The position numbers were made by a program, and so were the translations under genes. A stretch of DNA of 64,000 nt, taken from Salmonella enterica subsp. houtenae serovar Houten (GTDB lineage Bacteria; Pseudomonadota; Gammaproteobacteria; Enterobacterales; Enterobacteriaceae). Below are positions 16,799 to 25,401 of this stretch, piece after piece. The notes below the pieces were generated by a model. It did not search any database. It worked only from the letters and a program-made list of their open reading frames with translations, and was not told where the DNA came from. Position 1 is the stretch's first letter. Each line of letters starts with the position of its first letter. The DNA is taken from positions 1,612,001 to 1,676,000 of the forward strand of contig LS483478.1 in NCBI GenBank assembly GCA_900478215.1, in the 5' to 3' direction.

Positions 16799-17716
16799 AT
16801 GACGATCTCAAAGCTATGGGTAAGCTTGCTGGCGCTGTTGGCGACGGCGAGTTTACCTCTACAGGCGGCATCGCCCGTGACGGTCGGGTCAAAGATTGAT
16901 ACCGAAGGCGCGCTGCTCGGCAACATGATTTTGCAGGTATTTGAAAGTCACGGCGTTAAAACGGTCAATAAAATTCAGCTCGGGACGACGCCAGTCGTTC
17001 GTGGCGCGATTACCGCCGGAGAGCTGGATATCTATCCGGAATACACCGGTAACGGGGCGTTCTTTTTTAAAGATGAAAACGATCCGGCATGGAAGAATGC
17101 AAAGCAAGGCTTTGAGAAAGTCAAAAAACGGGATGCGGAGCAGAATAAGCTGGTCTGGTTGACGCCTGCGCCGGCAAACAACACCTGGACCATAGCGGTA
17201 CGCCAGGACATCGCTGAAAAAAATAAACTCTCCTCGCTTGCCGATCTCAGTCGTTATCTGAAAGAGGGCGGCACTTTTAAACTGGCGGCGTCTGCGGAAT
17301 TTATCGAACGGGCGGATGCGCTGCCGGCGTTTGAAAAAGCCTATGGTTTTACCTTGAATCAGAACCAGCTATTGTCGCTGGCGGGCGGCGATACGGCGGT
17401 AACGATCAAAGCCGCCGCGCAACGAACATCCGGCGTTAACGCCGCGATGGCCTATGGCACCGATGGCCCGGTTGCTGCGCTGGGGCTGCAAACCCTGAGC
17501 GACCCGAAAGGCGTCCAGCCCATCTATGCGCCTGCGCCGGTAGTGCGTGAATCGGTATTACAGGCCTATCCGCAGATAGCCGACTGGCTGCAACCTGTTT
17601 TCGCCAGCCTTGATGAGAAAACGCTGCAACAGTTGAACGCCAAAATCGCCGTAGAAGGGCTGGATGCGAAAAAAGTCGCTGCAGATTACCTCCGACAAAA
17701 AGGGTGGATGAAGTAA
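16799..17716 (+). CDS. osmF: Periplasmic binding protein of the OsmF/YehZYXW ABC importer
   Basis: This 305-residue exported protein is a glycine-betaine/choline-type substrate-binding protein. A signal peptide ends near SLPLQA, and the mature part carries VTVGSKIDTEGALLGNMI and the LDIYPEYTGNGAFFF segment typical of the OpuAC family. It is the first gene of osmF-yehY-yehX-yehW, 3 bp before yehY, and has a sigma-S-like promoter. In E. coli the system binds betaine-like ligands with low affinity, so the true substrate is uncertain. Confidence 0.92.
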   Translation: MTISKLWVSLLALLATASLPLQAASPVTVGSKIDTEGALLGNMILQVFESHGVKTVNKIQLGTTPVVRGAITAGELDIYPEYTGNGAFFFKDENDPAWKNAKQGFEKVKKRDAEQNKLVWLTPAPANNTWTIAVRQDIAEKNKLSSLADLSRYLKEGGTFKLAASAEFIERADALPAFEKAYGFTLNQNQLLSLAGGDTAVTIKAAAQRTSGVNAAMAYGTDGPVAALGLQTLSDPKGVQPIYAPAPVVRESVLQAYPQIADWLQPVFASLDEKTLQQLNAKIAVEGLDAKKVAADYLRQKGWMK

Positions 17717-17719
17717 TCT

Positions 17720-18886
17720 GTGAGTGACGTTGCCAAAATTACGGTTAATCGTGTGCTGTTGCTGTTGGTTGTTCTGACCCTGCTTGCTGTCGCGCTGCCT
17801 TTCATTAATTACGCCCCGAATCGTCTGGTGAGCGGTGAGGGGCGCCAGTTATGGGAAATCTGGCCGGCGACCATCTGGATGCTGACCGGCGCGGGATGCG
17901 CGCTATTTACGCTGTGCTTTGTACCCGGTAAACGCGGCAGCGTACTGACGCTGATGGTGGCGCAGATGCTCTTCATTGTCATGCTGTGGGGGGCTGGCAG
18001 AGCGGCGACCCAGTTGGCGCAAGAGGGCAGTCCGCTGGCGCGCACCAGTCTGGGAAGCGGATTGTGGCTCGGTCTCGGTCTGATGCTGCTGGCCTGTAGC
18101 GATGCAATCCGCCGTATTACCGTTGGGCCGCTGTGGCGCTGGTTGCTGCACGCGCAAATTGCCATTGTACCGCTGGCGCTGCTGTTTTCAGGCACGTTCG
18201 ACAACCTCTCGCTTCTGAAAGAGTATGCCAATCGCCAGGATGTTTTCGATGCCGCGCTGGTGCAACATTTGATGCTACTGGCGGGCACGGTGCTGCCGGC
18301 GCTGGCGATCGGACTGCCGTTGGGCATCTGGTGTTATTTTTCCGCCTCGCGCCAGGGGCCGGTGTTTACCGTACTGAATGTGATCCAGACCATTCCTTCC
18401 GTTGCGCTGTTTGGTCTGTTGATTGCGCCGCTGGCCGGGCTGGTGAAACAGTTTCCGTGGCTTGCCGCCTTCGGCGTCGCGGGAACCGGCATGACGCCTG
18501 CGCTGATAGCGCTGGTGCTTTATGCGTTATTGCCGCTGGTGCGCGGCGTGGTCGCCGGGCTCAACCAGGTGCCGCGCGATGTGCTGGAGAGCGCAAGAGC
18601 AATGGGAATGAGTAGCGGCCAGCGCTTCAGACATGTGCAACTGCCGCTGGCGCTGCCGGTCTTTTTACGTAGCCTGCGGGTAGTAATGGTACAAACAGTG
18701 GGAATGGCCGTCGTCGCCGCGCTGATTGGCGCGGGAGGCTTCGGCGCGCTGGTGTTTCAGGGGCTATTGAGCAGCGCCATTGATTTAGTCCTGTTGGGCG
18801 TCATTCCGGTGATTGCGCTGGCGGTAGTGATCGACGCGCTGTTTGATTTATGGATCGCGTTTCTGAAGGGAGCAACCGATGATTGA
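17720..18886 (+). CDS. yehY: ABC importer permease YehY
   Basis: This 388-residue inner-membrane permease starts with GTG three bases after the osmF stop. The N-terminal half has extra hydrophobic helices. The C-terminal half from about residue 185 is a BPD-type permease domain, with the coupling segment PRDVLESARAMGMSSGQRFRHVQLPLALP that contacts the ATPase. The last eight bases overlap yehX, indicating translational coupling. It pairs with YehW as a two-permease importer. Confidence 0.91.
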   Translation: MSDVAKITVNRVLLLLVVLTLLAVALPFINYAPNRLVSGEGRQLWEIWPATIWMLTGAGCALFTLCFVPGKRGSVLTLMVAQMLFIVMLWGAGRAATQLAQEGSPLARTSLGSGLWLGLGLMLLACSDAIRRITVGPLWRWLLHAQIAIVPLALLFSGTFDNLSLLKEYANRQDVFDAALVQHLMLLAGTVLPALAIGLPLGIWCYFSASRQGPVFTVLNVIQTIPSVALFGLLIAPLAGLVKQFPWLAAFGVAGTGMTPALIALVLYALLPLVRGVVAGLNQVPRDVLESARAMGMSSGQRFRHVQLPLALPVFLRSLRVVMVQTVGMAVVAALIGAGGFGALVFQGLLSSAIDLVLLGVIPVIALAVVIDALFDLWIAFLKGATDD

Positions 18887-19826
18887 ATTTAACCATGTCA
18901 GTAAAACCTTCGGCGATCAACAGGCTGTCAGCGACCTCAATTTGCACTTTAGCGAAGGCAGCTTTTCGGTGTTGATTGGCACCTCCGGTTCGGGAAAATC
19001 GACCACGCTGAAGATGATTAATCGACTGGTAGAGCATGATAGCGGAACGATCCGTTTTGCCGGGGAAGAGATCCGCAGCCTGCCGGTGCTTGAGCTGCGC
19101 CGTCGCATGGGCTATGCCATTCAGTCTATCGGCCTTTTTCCCCACTGGACGGTGGCGCAAAATATCGCCACCGTACCGCAATTACAAAAGTGGTCGCGTG
19201 GGCGGATTAACGATCGTATTGACGAACTGATGGCATTATTGGGTCTGGAAAGCGCGCTGCGCGATCGCTATCCGCATCAGCTTTCCGGCGGGCAACAGCA
19301 GCGGGTTGGCGTCGCGCGCGCGTTGGCTGCCGATCCGCAGGTATTGTTGATGGATGAGCCTTTCGGCGCGCTTGATCCGGTGACGCGTGGCGCATTACAA
19401 CAAGAGATGACCCGCATTCATCGGCTGTTGGGGCGCACTATCGTACTGGTAACGCACGATATCGACGAGGCGTTACGCCTCGCCGACCATCTGGTGCTGA
19501 TGGACGGGGGCAACGTTATCCAACAGGGATCGCCGCTTTCTATGCTGACCTCGCCGGAAAATGATTTCGTGCAGGCATTTTTTGGCCGCAGCGAGCTGGG
19601 CGTAAGGCTGCTTTCGTTACGTAGCGTAGGCGATTATGTACGCCGGCATGAGCAGCTCGGCGGCGACGCGCTGGTGGAAGAGATGACGTTACGCGATGCG
19701 CTATCGATGTTTGTCGCCCGTCGGTGCGACGTCCTGCCAGTGGCGAATCAGCAAGGCGAGCCTTGCGGTACGCTCCATTTCCGCGATCTGCTTTCGGAGA
19801 CGTCCCCCCGTGAAACGACTGTGTGA
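18879..19826 (+). CDS. yehX: ABC importer ATPase YehX
   Basis: This 315-residue ATPase drives the OsmF importer. It has Walker A GTSGSGKST near residue 36, signature LSGGQQQRVG, Walker B LLMDEPFGALD and the switch histidine in VTHDIDEALRL. A C-terminal region of about 80 residues resembles a degenerate CBS segment, as in the ProV/OpuAA group that senses ionic strength. Its start overlaps yehY and its end overlaps yehW by 17 bp. Confidence 0.93.
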   Translation: MIEFNHVSKTFGDQQAVSDLNLHFSEGSFSVLIGTSGSGKSTTLKMINRLVEHDSGTIRFAGEEIRSLPVLELRRRMGYAIQSIGLFPHWTVAQNIATVPQLQKWSRGRINDRIDELMALLGLESALRDRYPHQLSGGQQQRVGVARALAADPQVLLMDEPFGALDPVTRGALQQEMTRIHRLLGRTIVLVTHDIDEALRLADHLVLMDGGNVIQQGSPLSMLTSPENDFVQAFFGRSELGVRLLSLRSVGDYVRRHEQLGGDALVEEMTLRDALSMFVARRCDVLPVANQQGEPCGTLHFRDLLSETSPRETTV

Positions 19827-20541
19827 TCCGCTTCTCTGGCTTATTGTTCTGTTCTTGCTTCTGCTGTTTGGATTGCCTTACAGCCAGCCGTTCTTCGGCG
19901 CGCTGTTTCCCGATTTGCCGCGCCCGGTCTACCAACAGGAGAGTTTTGCCGCCCTCGCGCTCGCCCATTTCTGGTTGGTGGGTATCTCAAGTTTGTTTGC
20001 CGTTGTGGTGGGCGTCGGCGCAGGGATTGCGGTTACGCGAGAAAGTGGGAAAGAGTTTCGTCCTCTGGTGGAGACTATCGCCGCCGTCGGGCAGACTTTT
20101 CCGCCGGTCGCGGTACTGGCGATCGCGGTACCCGTCATGGGTTTTGGTCAGCAACCGGCAATTATCGCCTTGATCCTGTATGGGGTGTTGCCCATCCTGC
20201 AGGCGACCCTGGCAGGGTTGGGCGCGGTGCCTGCCAGCGTGATGAGCGTTGCCAGCGGTATGGGAATGAGCCGTCGCCAACAGTTGTATCAGGTTGAGCT
20301 GCCGCTGGCCGCGCCGGTGATTTTGGCGGGCATCCGAACCTCGGTGATTATCAATATTGGTACGGCGACCATCGCTTCAACGGTGGGGGCCAGTACGTTA
20401 GGCACGCCGATCATTATCGGGCTTAGCGGATTTAATACGGCCTATGTTATCCAGGGAGCGGTGCTAGTGGCGCTGGCGGCGATCATTATCGATCGCCTGT
20501 TTGAAAGGCTGACGCGCGCGCTTACCCGGCACGCAAAATAA
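19810..20541 (+). CDS. yehW: ABC importer permease YehW
   Basis: This 243-residue permease begins with GTG at 19810 inside the end of yehX, which gives the E. coli YehW N-terminus (VKRLCDPLLW). It is a single BPD-type permease domain with the coupling segment SVASGMGMSRRQQLYQVELP at about residues 145-165 and the helix TIASTVGASTLGTPIIIGLSG. It ends the operon, and its last 20 bp overlap yohO on the other strand. Confidence 0.91.
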   Translation: MKRLCDPLLWLIVLFLLLLFGLPYSQPFFGALFPDLPRPVYQQESFAALALAHFWLVGISSLFAVVVGVGAGIAVTRESGKEFRPLVETIAAVGQTFPPVAVLAIAVPVMGFGQQPAIIALILYGVLPILQATLAGLGAVPASVMSVASGMGMSRRQQLYQVELPLAAPVILAGIRTSVIINIGTATIASTVGASTLGTPIIIGLSGFNTAYVIQGAVLVALAAIIIDRLFERLTRALTRHAK

Positions 20542-20629
20542 AGCTGTAACCTGCCAGCATCACGCCGCCGATACCGCCGATAGCCATCAGCAGGAAAAGG
20601 GCGATCACCCCGATTTTCGCTACGCGCAT
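20522..20629 (-). CDS. yohO: Small membrane protein YohO
   Basis: A 35-codon minus-strand frame reads MRVAKIGVIALFLLMAIGG and then GGVMLAGYSFILRAG. It is a near match to E. coli YohO, a single-span membrane protein of unknown function at the same site between mlrA and yehW. TAAGGAG precedes the ATG with good spacing. The 3' end overlaps the end of yehW in the opposite direction. Confidence 0.88.
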   Translation of the reverse strand: MRVAKIGVIALFLLMAIGGIGGVMLAGYSFILRAG

Positions 20630-20688
20630 TATGTACTCCTTATGTTAATAAAAAGAGTATACATTAAAGCGAATTTGTTAGCTGCTGT

Positions 20689-21420
20689 TTAAGCGCCAAG
20701 GGGATGAATGTCGCGTCCCTGGGCGCGCCATGCCAAGAGTTGCTGCTGCTGTGCCACTGTCTGGTTTTCCCCGCACCATACCAGTAACGTCTTGCCGTCA
20801 AACAGCTCCGGGCGGAGCTGGTTAAGCGAATGCGCCAGCACGTCAATGCGCCATCCCTGTTGGCTGGCGACCCAACCTTCCAGCCACAGGCGGGTGGTAT
20901 CATTGATATTCCAGCCGATCACCAGCGCATCTTTTCCCTGTTTCTTACGCGCAGACGCCAGGCAGAGCGCAATATAGTTGATCAGGATACCGTCAAGAAT
21001 GCCGAGCAGCGCCTGAAGGGCGGGTTGTTGGCACTGTAATCGTCGCCGCAGCGGGACGAACAGGTGGGTGGTCAATGTTTGGGCTGGATAATCCTGGCCG
21101 CGTTCTTTGACCCATAACCGTAAACTGTGCAGATTACTGCTTTGCAGGTAGTGCAGCAGGGTCTCCTGCTGTTCGCGCCAGCCGTTAGGTGGCTCGCTAC
21201 TGTCGCTACTGAGCAGTACTTTGACTTTGCTGACCTGAACGCCGTTATCTATCCAGCGTTTGATTTCGCGGATTCTGTCGATATCGGCATCGTTAAACAG
21301 ACGATGACCGCCATCCGTTCGCTGTGGTTTTAACAGTCCATAACGTCTCTGCCACGCGCGCAACGTGACAGGATTGATATCACAAAGCAAAGCCACTTCA
21401 CCAATTGTGTAAAGCGCCAT
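20689..21420 (-). CDS. mlrA: MerR-like curli regulator MlrA
   Basis: This 243-residue regulator activates csgD and so curli and cellulose formation. The N-terminal MerR-type winged helix is clear: YTIGEVALLCDINPVTLRAW followed by RTDGGHRLFNDADIDRI. The C-terminal part is a degenerate B12-binding-like domain (about residues 130-243). It is monocistronic and diverges from btsS. Length and sequence pattern equal E. coli MlrA. Confidence 0.93.
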   Translation of the reverse strand: MALYTIGEVALLCDINPVTLRAWQRRYGLLKPQRTDGGHRLFNDADIDRIREIKRWIDNGVQVSKVKVLLSSDSSEPPNGWREQQETLLHYLQSSNLHSLRLWVKERGQDYPAQTLTTHLFVPLRRRLQCQQPALQALLGILDGILINYIALCLASARKKQGKDALVIGWNINDTTRLWLEGWVASQQGWRIDVLAHSLNQLRPELFDGKTLLVWCGENQTVAQQQQLLAWRAQGRDIHPLGA

Positions 21421-21642
21421 CGTTTCACCCTTGCTCGCGAGGTCCCGGTTTAACTTTAGACGCTCTTTGACGAACCAGGAAGTTTTGCCTGTTTTTTATG
21501 CAGTAAAGCACAAAGTAGCGGGTCGCGGCGGGGCGTTTAAGTGATCGTACTCACGAATTCATATTTTTATGCAACAGTTCAAAGAAAGTTAATCGTACTC
21601 AATGTATGTTACGCGCTTTTAATCGAAGTGTGGTTTGCGGGT

Positions 21643-23328
21643 ATGTACGAGTTTAATCTGGTGTTGCTGCTGCTTCAGCAGATGTGCGTATTTTTGGTCA
21701 TTGCGTGGCTAATGAGTAAAACGCGCCTGTTCATCCCGCTTATGCAGGTCACGGTTCGTCTGCCGCACAAGCTTCTGTGTTATGTCACGTTTTCTATCTT
21801 CTGCATTATGGGCACTTATTTTGGGCTGCATATCGAAGATTCGATTGCCAATACCCGCGCGATTGGCGCGGTGATGGGCGGCCTGCTCGGCGGGCCGATT
21901 GTCGGCGGGTTGGTCGGTCTGACCGGTGGGTTACATCGCTATTCTATGGGCGGCATGACGGCGCTGAGCTGTATGATTTCCACCATTGTCGAAGGGCTGT
22001 TGGGCGGGTTGGTACACAGCGTTCTTATACGTCGCGGACGCCCGGACAAAGTGTTTAGCCCGCTGACGGCGGGAGCAATTACGTGTGTTGCCGAACTGGT
22101 GCAGATGCTGATCATTTTACTGATAGCCAGGCCGTTTGACGATGCCCTGCATCTGGTCAGTAACATTGCCGCGCCGATGATGGTGACGAATACCGTCGGC
22201 GCCGCGCTGTTCATGCGTATTTTGCTCGATAAGCGCGCTATGTTTGAAAAATATACCTCGGCATTTTCTGCTACCGCGCTGAAGGTCGCCGCGTCAACGG
22301 AGGGGATTCTGCGTCAGGGATTTAACGAAGTGAACAGTATGAAGGTAGCGCAGGTGTTATATCAGGAGCTGGATATCGGCGCCGTCGCCATCACCGATCG
22401 CGAAAAGCTGCTGGCTTTTACCGGTATTGGCGACGATCACCATCTGCCGGGAAAACCCATTTCATCAGGTTATACGCTGAAAGCGATTGAAACTGGAGAG
22501 GTAGTTTATGCTGATGGCAACGAAGTGCCGTATCGTTGTTCGCTGCACCCGCAGTGTAAACTCGGTTCGACGCTGGTGATCCCGCTGCGTGGCGAAAATC
22601 AGCGAGTAATGGGCACCATTAAATTGTACGAAGCGAAAAACCGACTGTTTAGCTCGATTAATCGCACCCTGGGGGAGGGCATTGCACAGCTTTTATCCGC
22701 GCAGATTCTGGCCGGGCAGTATGAACGGCAGAAGGCGTTGCTGACGCAGTCAGAGATCAAGCTGTTGCACGCGCAGGTGAATCCGCATTTTCTGTTTAAC
22801 GCGCTGAATACCATTAAAGCGGTGATTCGCCGCGACAGCGAACAGGCCAGCCAACTGGTGCAGTACCTTTCGACCTTTTTTCGCAAAAATTTAAAACGCC
22901 CGTCGGAGATCGTCACGCTGGCTGATGAAATTGAACACGTGAACGCTTATCTGCAAATTGAAAAAGCGCGTTTTCAGTCGCGTCTGCAGGTACAGCTTGA
23001 TATTCCATCAACGCTTTCACGTCAGAAATTGCCTGCGTTTACGTTACAGCCGATTGTTGAGAACGCCATTAAACATGGCACGTCGCAACTGCTTGATACT
23101 GGCAACGTCGCTATTCGCGCCCGGCGCGAAGGGCAGCATTTGATGTTAGATATTGAAGATAATGCGGGGCTGTATCAGCCTTCCGCCGGCAGTAGCGGGC
23201 TGGGGATGAGTCTGGTGGATAAACGTCTGCGCGAACACTTTGGCGATGATTATGGTATTAGCGTGGCCTGCGAGCCGGACTGCTTTACCCGAATTACATT
23301 ACGACTTCCACTGGAGGAGGGCGCATGA
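21643..23328 (+). CDS. btsS: Pyruvate-responsive sensor kinase BtsS
   Basis: This 561-residue LytS-type histidine kinase has five to six N-terminal membrane helices, which form the receptor module including GAVMGGLLGGPIVGGLVGL. A GAF-like domain covers about residues 220-350, followed by the kinase core: the phosphoacceptor histidine is in LHAQVNPHFLFNALNTIK and the ATP site is in PIVENAIKHG and GLGMSLVDKRL. The ATG at 21643 (MYEFNLVLLLLQQ) gives the E. coli length; the longer upstream frame has no support. The family senses extracellular pyruvate and controls a pyruvate transporter encoded elsewhere. It overlaps btsR by 4 bp. Confidence 0.93.
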   Translation: MYEFNLVLLLLQQMCVFLVIAWLMSKTRLFIPLMQVTVRLPHKLLCYVTFSIFCIMGTYFGLHIEDSIANTRAIGAVMGGLLGGPIVGGLVGLTGGLHRYSMGGMTALSCMISTIVEGLLGGLVHSVLIRRGRPDKVFSPLTAGAITCVAELVQMLIILLIARPFDDALHLVSNIAAPMMVTNTVGAALFMRILLDKRAMFEKYTSAFSATALKVAASTEGILRQGFNEVNSMKVAQVLYQELDIGAVAITDREKLLAFTGIGDDHHLPGKPISSGYTLKAIETGEVVYADGNEVPYRCSLHPQCKLGSTLVIPLRGENQRVMGTIKLYEAKNRLFSSINRTLGEGIAQLLSAQILAGQYERQKALLTQSEIKLLHAQVNPHFLFNALNTIKAVIRRDSEQASQLVQYLSTFFRKNLKRPSEIVTLADEIEHVNAYLQIEKARFQSRLQVQLDIPSTLSRQKLPAFTLQPIVENAIKHGTSQLLDTGNVAIRARREGQHLMLDIEDNAGLYQPSAGSSGLGMSLVDKRLREHFGDDYGISVACEPDCFTRITLRLPLEEGA

Positions 23329-24044
23329 TTAAAGTGCTGATTGTGGATGATGAACCGTTAGCGCGGGAAAATCTGCGGATTTTGCTCCAGGGGCAGGATG
23401 ACATTGAGATGGTGGGAGAGTGCGCGAACGCGGTAGAAGCGATTGGCGCGGTACATAAACTGCGACCTGATGTGCTGTTTCTGGATATTCAGATGCCGCG
23501 TATCAGTGGACTGGAGATGGTAGGAATGCTTGACCCGGAACACCGCCCGTATATCGTTTTTTTGACCGCGTTTGACGAATACGCCATCAAAGCCTTTGAA
23601 GAACACGCTTTTGATTATCTGCTCAAGCCGATAGAGGAGAAACGGCTGGAGAAAACGCTACATCGTCTGCGTCAGGAGCGCAGTAAACAGGATGTTTCGT
23701 TGTTGCCGGAAAACCAGCAGGCGCTTAAATTCATTCCCTGTACTGGACACAGTCGGATCTATTTGTTGCAAATGGATGATGTCGCCTTTGTCAGTAGCCG
23801 TATGAGCGGCGTTTATGTTACCAGCAGTGAAGGGAAAGAGGGGTTTACCGAACTGACTCTGCGCACGCTGGAAAGCCGGACGCCGCTACTACGTTGTCAT
23901 CGTCAGTTTCTGGTGAATATGGCTCATTTGCAGGAAATTCGGCTGGAGGATAATGGGCAGGCAGAGCTGATTTTACGCAACGGCCTGACGGTGCCGGTAA
24001 GCCGTCGCTATCTGAAAAGTTTAAAAGAGGCGATTGGCCTGTAA
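23325..24044 (+). CDS. btsR: LytTR response regulator BtsR
   Basis: This 239-residue regulator has a receiver domain with acidic pocket DDEP, phosphorylation site in DVLFLDIQMPRISG (aspartate near residue 54) and conserved lysine in FDYLLKPIEE. A C-terminal LytTR DNA-binding domain occupies about residues 135-239, with RCHRQFLVN and VPVSRRYLKSLK. The ATGA overlap with btsS shows coupled translation. It should activate the pyruvate transporter gene btsT, which lies outside this window. Confidence 0.94.
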   Translation: MIKVLIVDDEPLARENLRILLQGQDDIEMVGECANAVEAIGAVHKLRPDVLFLDIQMPRISGLEMVGMLDPEHRPYIVFLTAFDEYAIKAFEEHAFDYLLKPIEEKRLEKTLHRLRQERSKQDVSLLPENQQALKFIPCTGHSRIYLLQMDDVAFVSSRMSGVYVTSSEGKEGFTELTLRTLESRTPLLRCHRQFLVNMAHLQEIRLEDNGQAELILRNGLTVPVSRRYLKSLKEAIGL

Positions 24045-24090
24045 AAGACTGTTAGAATATCGTTTTGCCATAGAAACGACCGAAGGCCTC

Positions 24091-24561
24091 ATGCTGAGTA
24101 ACGATATTCTGCGTAGCGTGCGCTACATTTTAAAAGCTAATAATACCGATCTGGCGCGTATCCTGGCGCTGGGTAACGTTGATGCTACGCCGGAGCAGAT
24201 TGCGGTCTGGTTGCGCAAAGAAGAGGAAGAGGGGTTTCAGCGCTGCCCGGATATCGTGTTGTCCTCCTTTCTCAATGGTCTCATTTATGAGAAACGCGGC
24301 AAAGATGAGGCGGCGCCTGCGTTAACACCGGAGCGCCGTATCACCAACAATATAGTGCTGAAAAAGCTGCGTATTGCCTTTTCGCTAAAAACGGATGATA
24401 TCCTGGCGATACTTACCGGTCAGTTGTTCCGTGTTTCGATGCCAGAGATCACCGCAATGATGCGTGCGCCGGATCATAAGAACTTTCGCGAATGCGGCGA
24501 TCAGTTTATGCGTTATTTTCTGCGCGGTCTGGCGGCTCGTGAACACGCCCCAACAGCCTGA
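24091..24561 (+). CDS. yehS: DUF1456 protein YehS
   Basis: This 156-residue soluble protein consists of two copies of a DUF1456 repeat: MLSNDILRSVRYILKANNTD at the start and NNIVLKKLRIAFSLKTDD at about residue 85, each followed by a segment ending near FQRCPDIVLSSFLNGL or FRECGDQFMRYFLRGL. The function is unknown. The ATG at 24091 matches the E. coli start. It lies 46 bp after btsR and could share its transcript. Confidence 0.88.
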   Translation: MLSNDILRSVRYILKANNTDLARILALGNVDATPEQIAVWLRKEEEEGFQRCPDIVLSSFLNGLIYEKRGKDEAAPALTPERRITNNIVLKKLRIAFSLKTDDILAILTGQLFRVSMPEITAMMRAPDHKNFRECGDQFMRYFLRGLAAREHAPTA

Positions 24562-24585
24562 GTTGGATTGACTTTGTTGTCTGAA

Positions 24586-24670
24586 GTGATGTGACGCCAG
24601 CGTCTTATCCGGCCTACAAACGCTGTTTTTGAATGTAGGTCTGATAAGCGCAGCGCTATCAGGCAATGCC
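24586..24670. repeat. REP pair between yehS and yehR
   Basis: Two inverted REP-type units are visible: ACGCCAGCGTCTTATCCGGC and, reversed, GTCTGATAAGCGCAGCG with TATCAGGCA. This is a small BIME-like composite between convergent genes. Confidence 0.7.
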
Positions 24671-24702
24671 AACACCATATACGTTGGCAACACGCCTGCC
24701 AG

Positions 24703-25161
24703 TTATTTCGCTTCTTTAAAACCAGCGGCTTCCAGCAGCGTCTGGGTTTGTTTCATGCTGATACCTTTGCTGGCATCGCCGGACACCATCGTCCCTGAAA
24801 TTCCCTGTAACGCTTTAAAGTCCACTTTTTCCATATCCACAGAGACGTTTTCCTGCGCATAGGTATCTTTATAAGTTAATTTCTCTTCCACCCCGGCGAT
24901 ATTTTTATATTTCGCGCTCAGCGGATCGAGAATTTTGGCGGCATCTTCTTTTGTTTGAGCGCCTACAGTGGCATAGCTGATTTTACTTTCAGATGTCTGC
25001 TTAAGAATTTTGTCGCCTTTATAGGTGTAGGTAATAGAGATTTCTGTCCCCGCCAGGTTAGCGTTAAAGGTCTTTGATTCTTCTTTATCGCCACAGCCAG
25101 CAAGAGAGAACACCAGTACGGAAGCCAAAGCCGCGGACAATAACTTGCCAGAAATTTTCAT
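24703..25161 (-). CDS. yehR: DUF1307 lipoprotein YehR
   Basis: This 152-residue protein has a lipoprotein signal peptide ending in FSLAGC, so lipidation at about residue 23 is expected. The mature part is the DUF1307 fold, with ISITYTYKGDKILKQTSE and the C-terminal GDASKGISMKQTQTLLEAAG. Its role is unknown. It is separate from metG and converges with yehS. Confidence 0.9.
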   Translation of the reverse strand: MKISGKLLSAALASVLVFSLAGCGDKEESKTFNANLAGTEISITYTYKGDKILKQTSESKISYATVGAQTKEDAAKILDPLSAKYKNIAGVEEKLTYKDTYAQENVSVDMEKVDFKALQGISGTMVSGDASKGISMKQTQTLLEAAGFKEAK

Positions 25162-25256
25162 CTAAAACTCCATTTTATATAATGATTGGGCTTTTAAAAT
25201 AATTTCAATGAATTAATTTAACCCAGGAATAGCAATGTATCAGGGAGGAATAGAAT

Positions 25257-25316
25257 ATGACGTTTAGCCGTTATTTAGCAGTCCGGATATGGAGTCTTGG
25301 CGCTATTGCCTATTAA
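25257..25316 (+). CDS. Possible 19-residue small protein
   Basis: A short frame, MTFSRYLAVRIWSLGAIAY, begins at 25257 with GGGAGGA (25243-25249) seven bases before it, which is a nearly ideal ribosome site. It lies in the 240-bp gap between yehR and metG and is transcribed opposite to both. The peptide is moderately hydrophobic with two arginines. I do not recognise it. Short frames occur by chance, so only the ribosome site favours it. Confidence 0.3.
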   Translation: MTFSRYLAVRIWSLGAIAY

Positions 25317-25370
25317 GGAAAAAGTTAAAACGCGCGGATGGGGCGATATACCAGTTTGGATTAACCTGAT

Positions 25371-25394
25371 AAAAAAGCCGGAGCATGCTCCGGC
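25371..25394 (-). terminator. Terminator of metG
   Basis: GCCGGAGCATGCTCCGGC is a perfect palindrome, followed on the minus strand by six T residues, 8 bp after the metG stop. Confidence 0.9.
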
Positions 25395-25401
25395 TTGTTG
25401 C

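Noticed and set aside
24586..24670. Possible CRISPR-like or sRNA structure
   Set aside because: Only two inverted units without spacers; they match REP elements. No CRISPR array was seen in the window.
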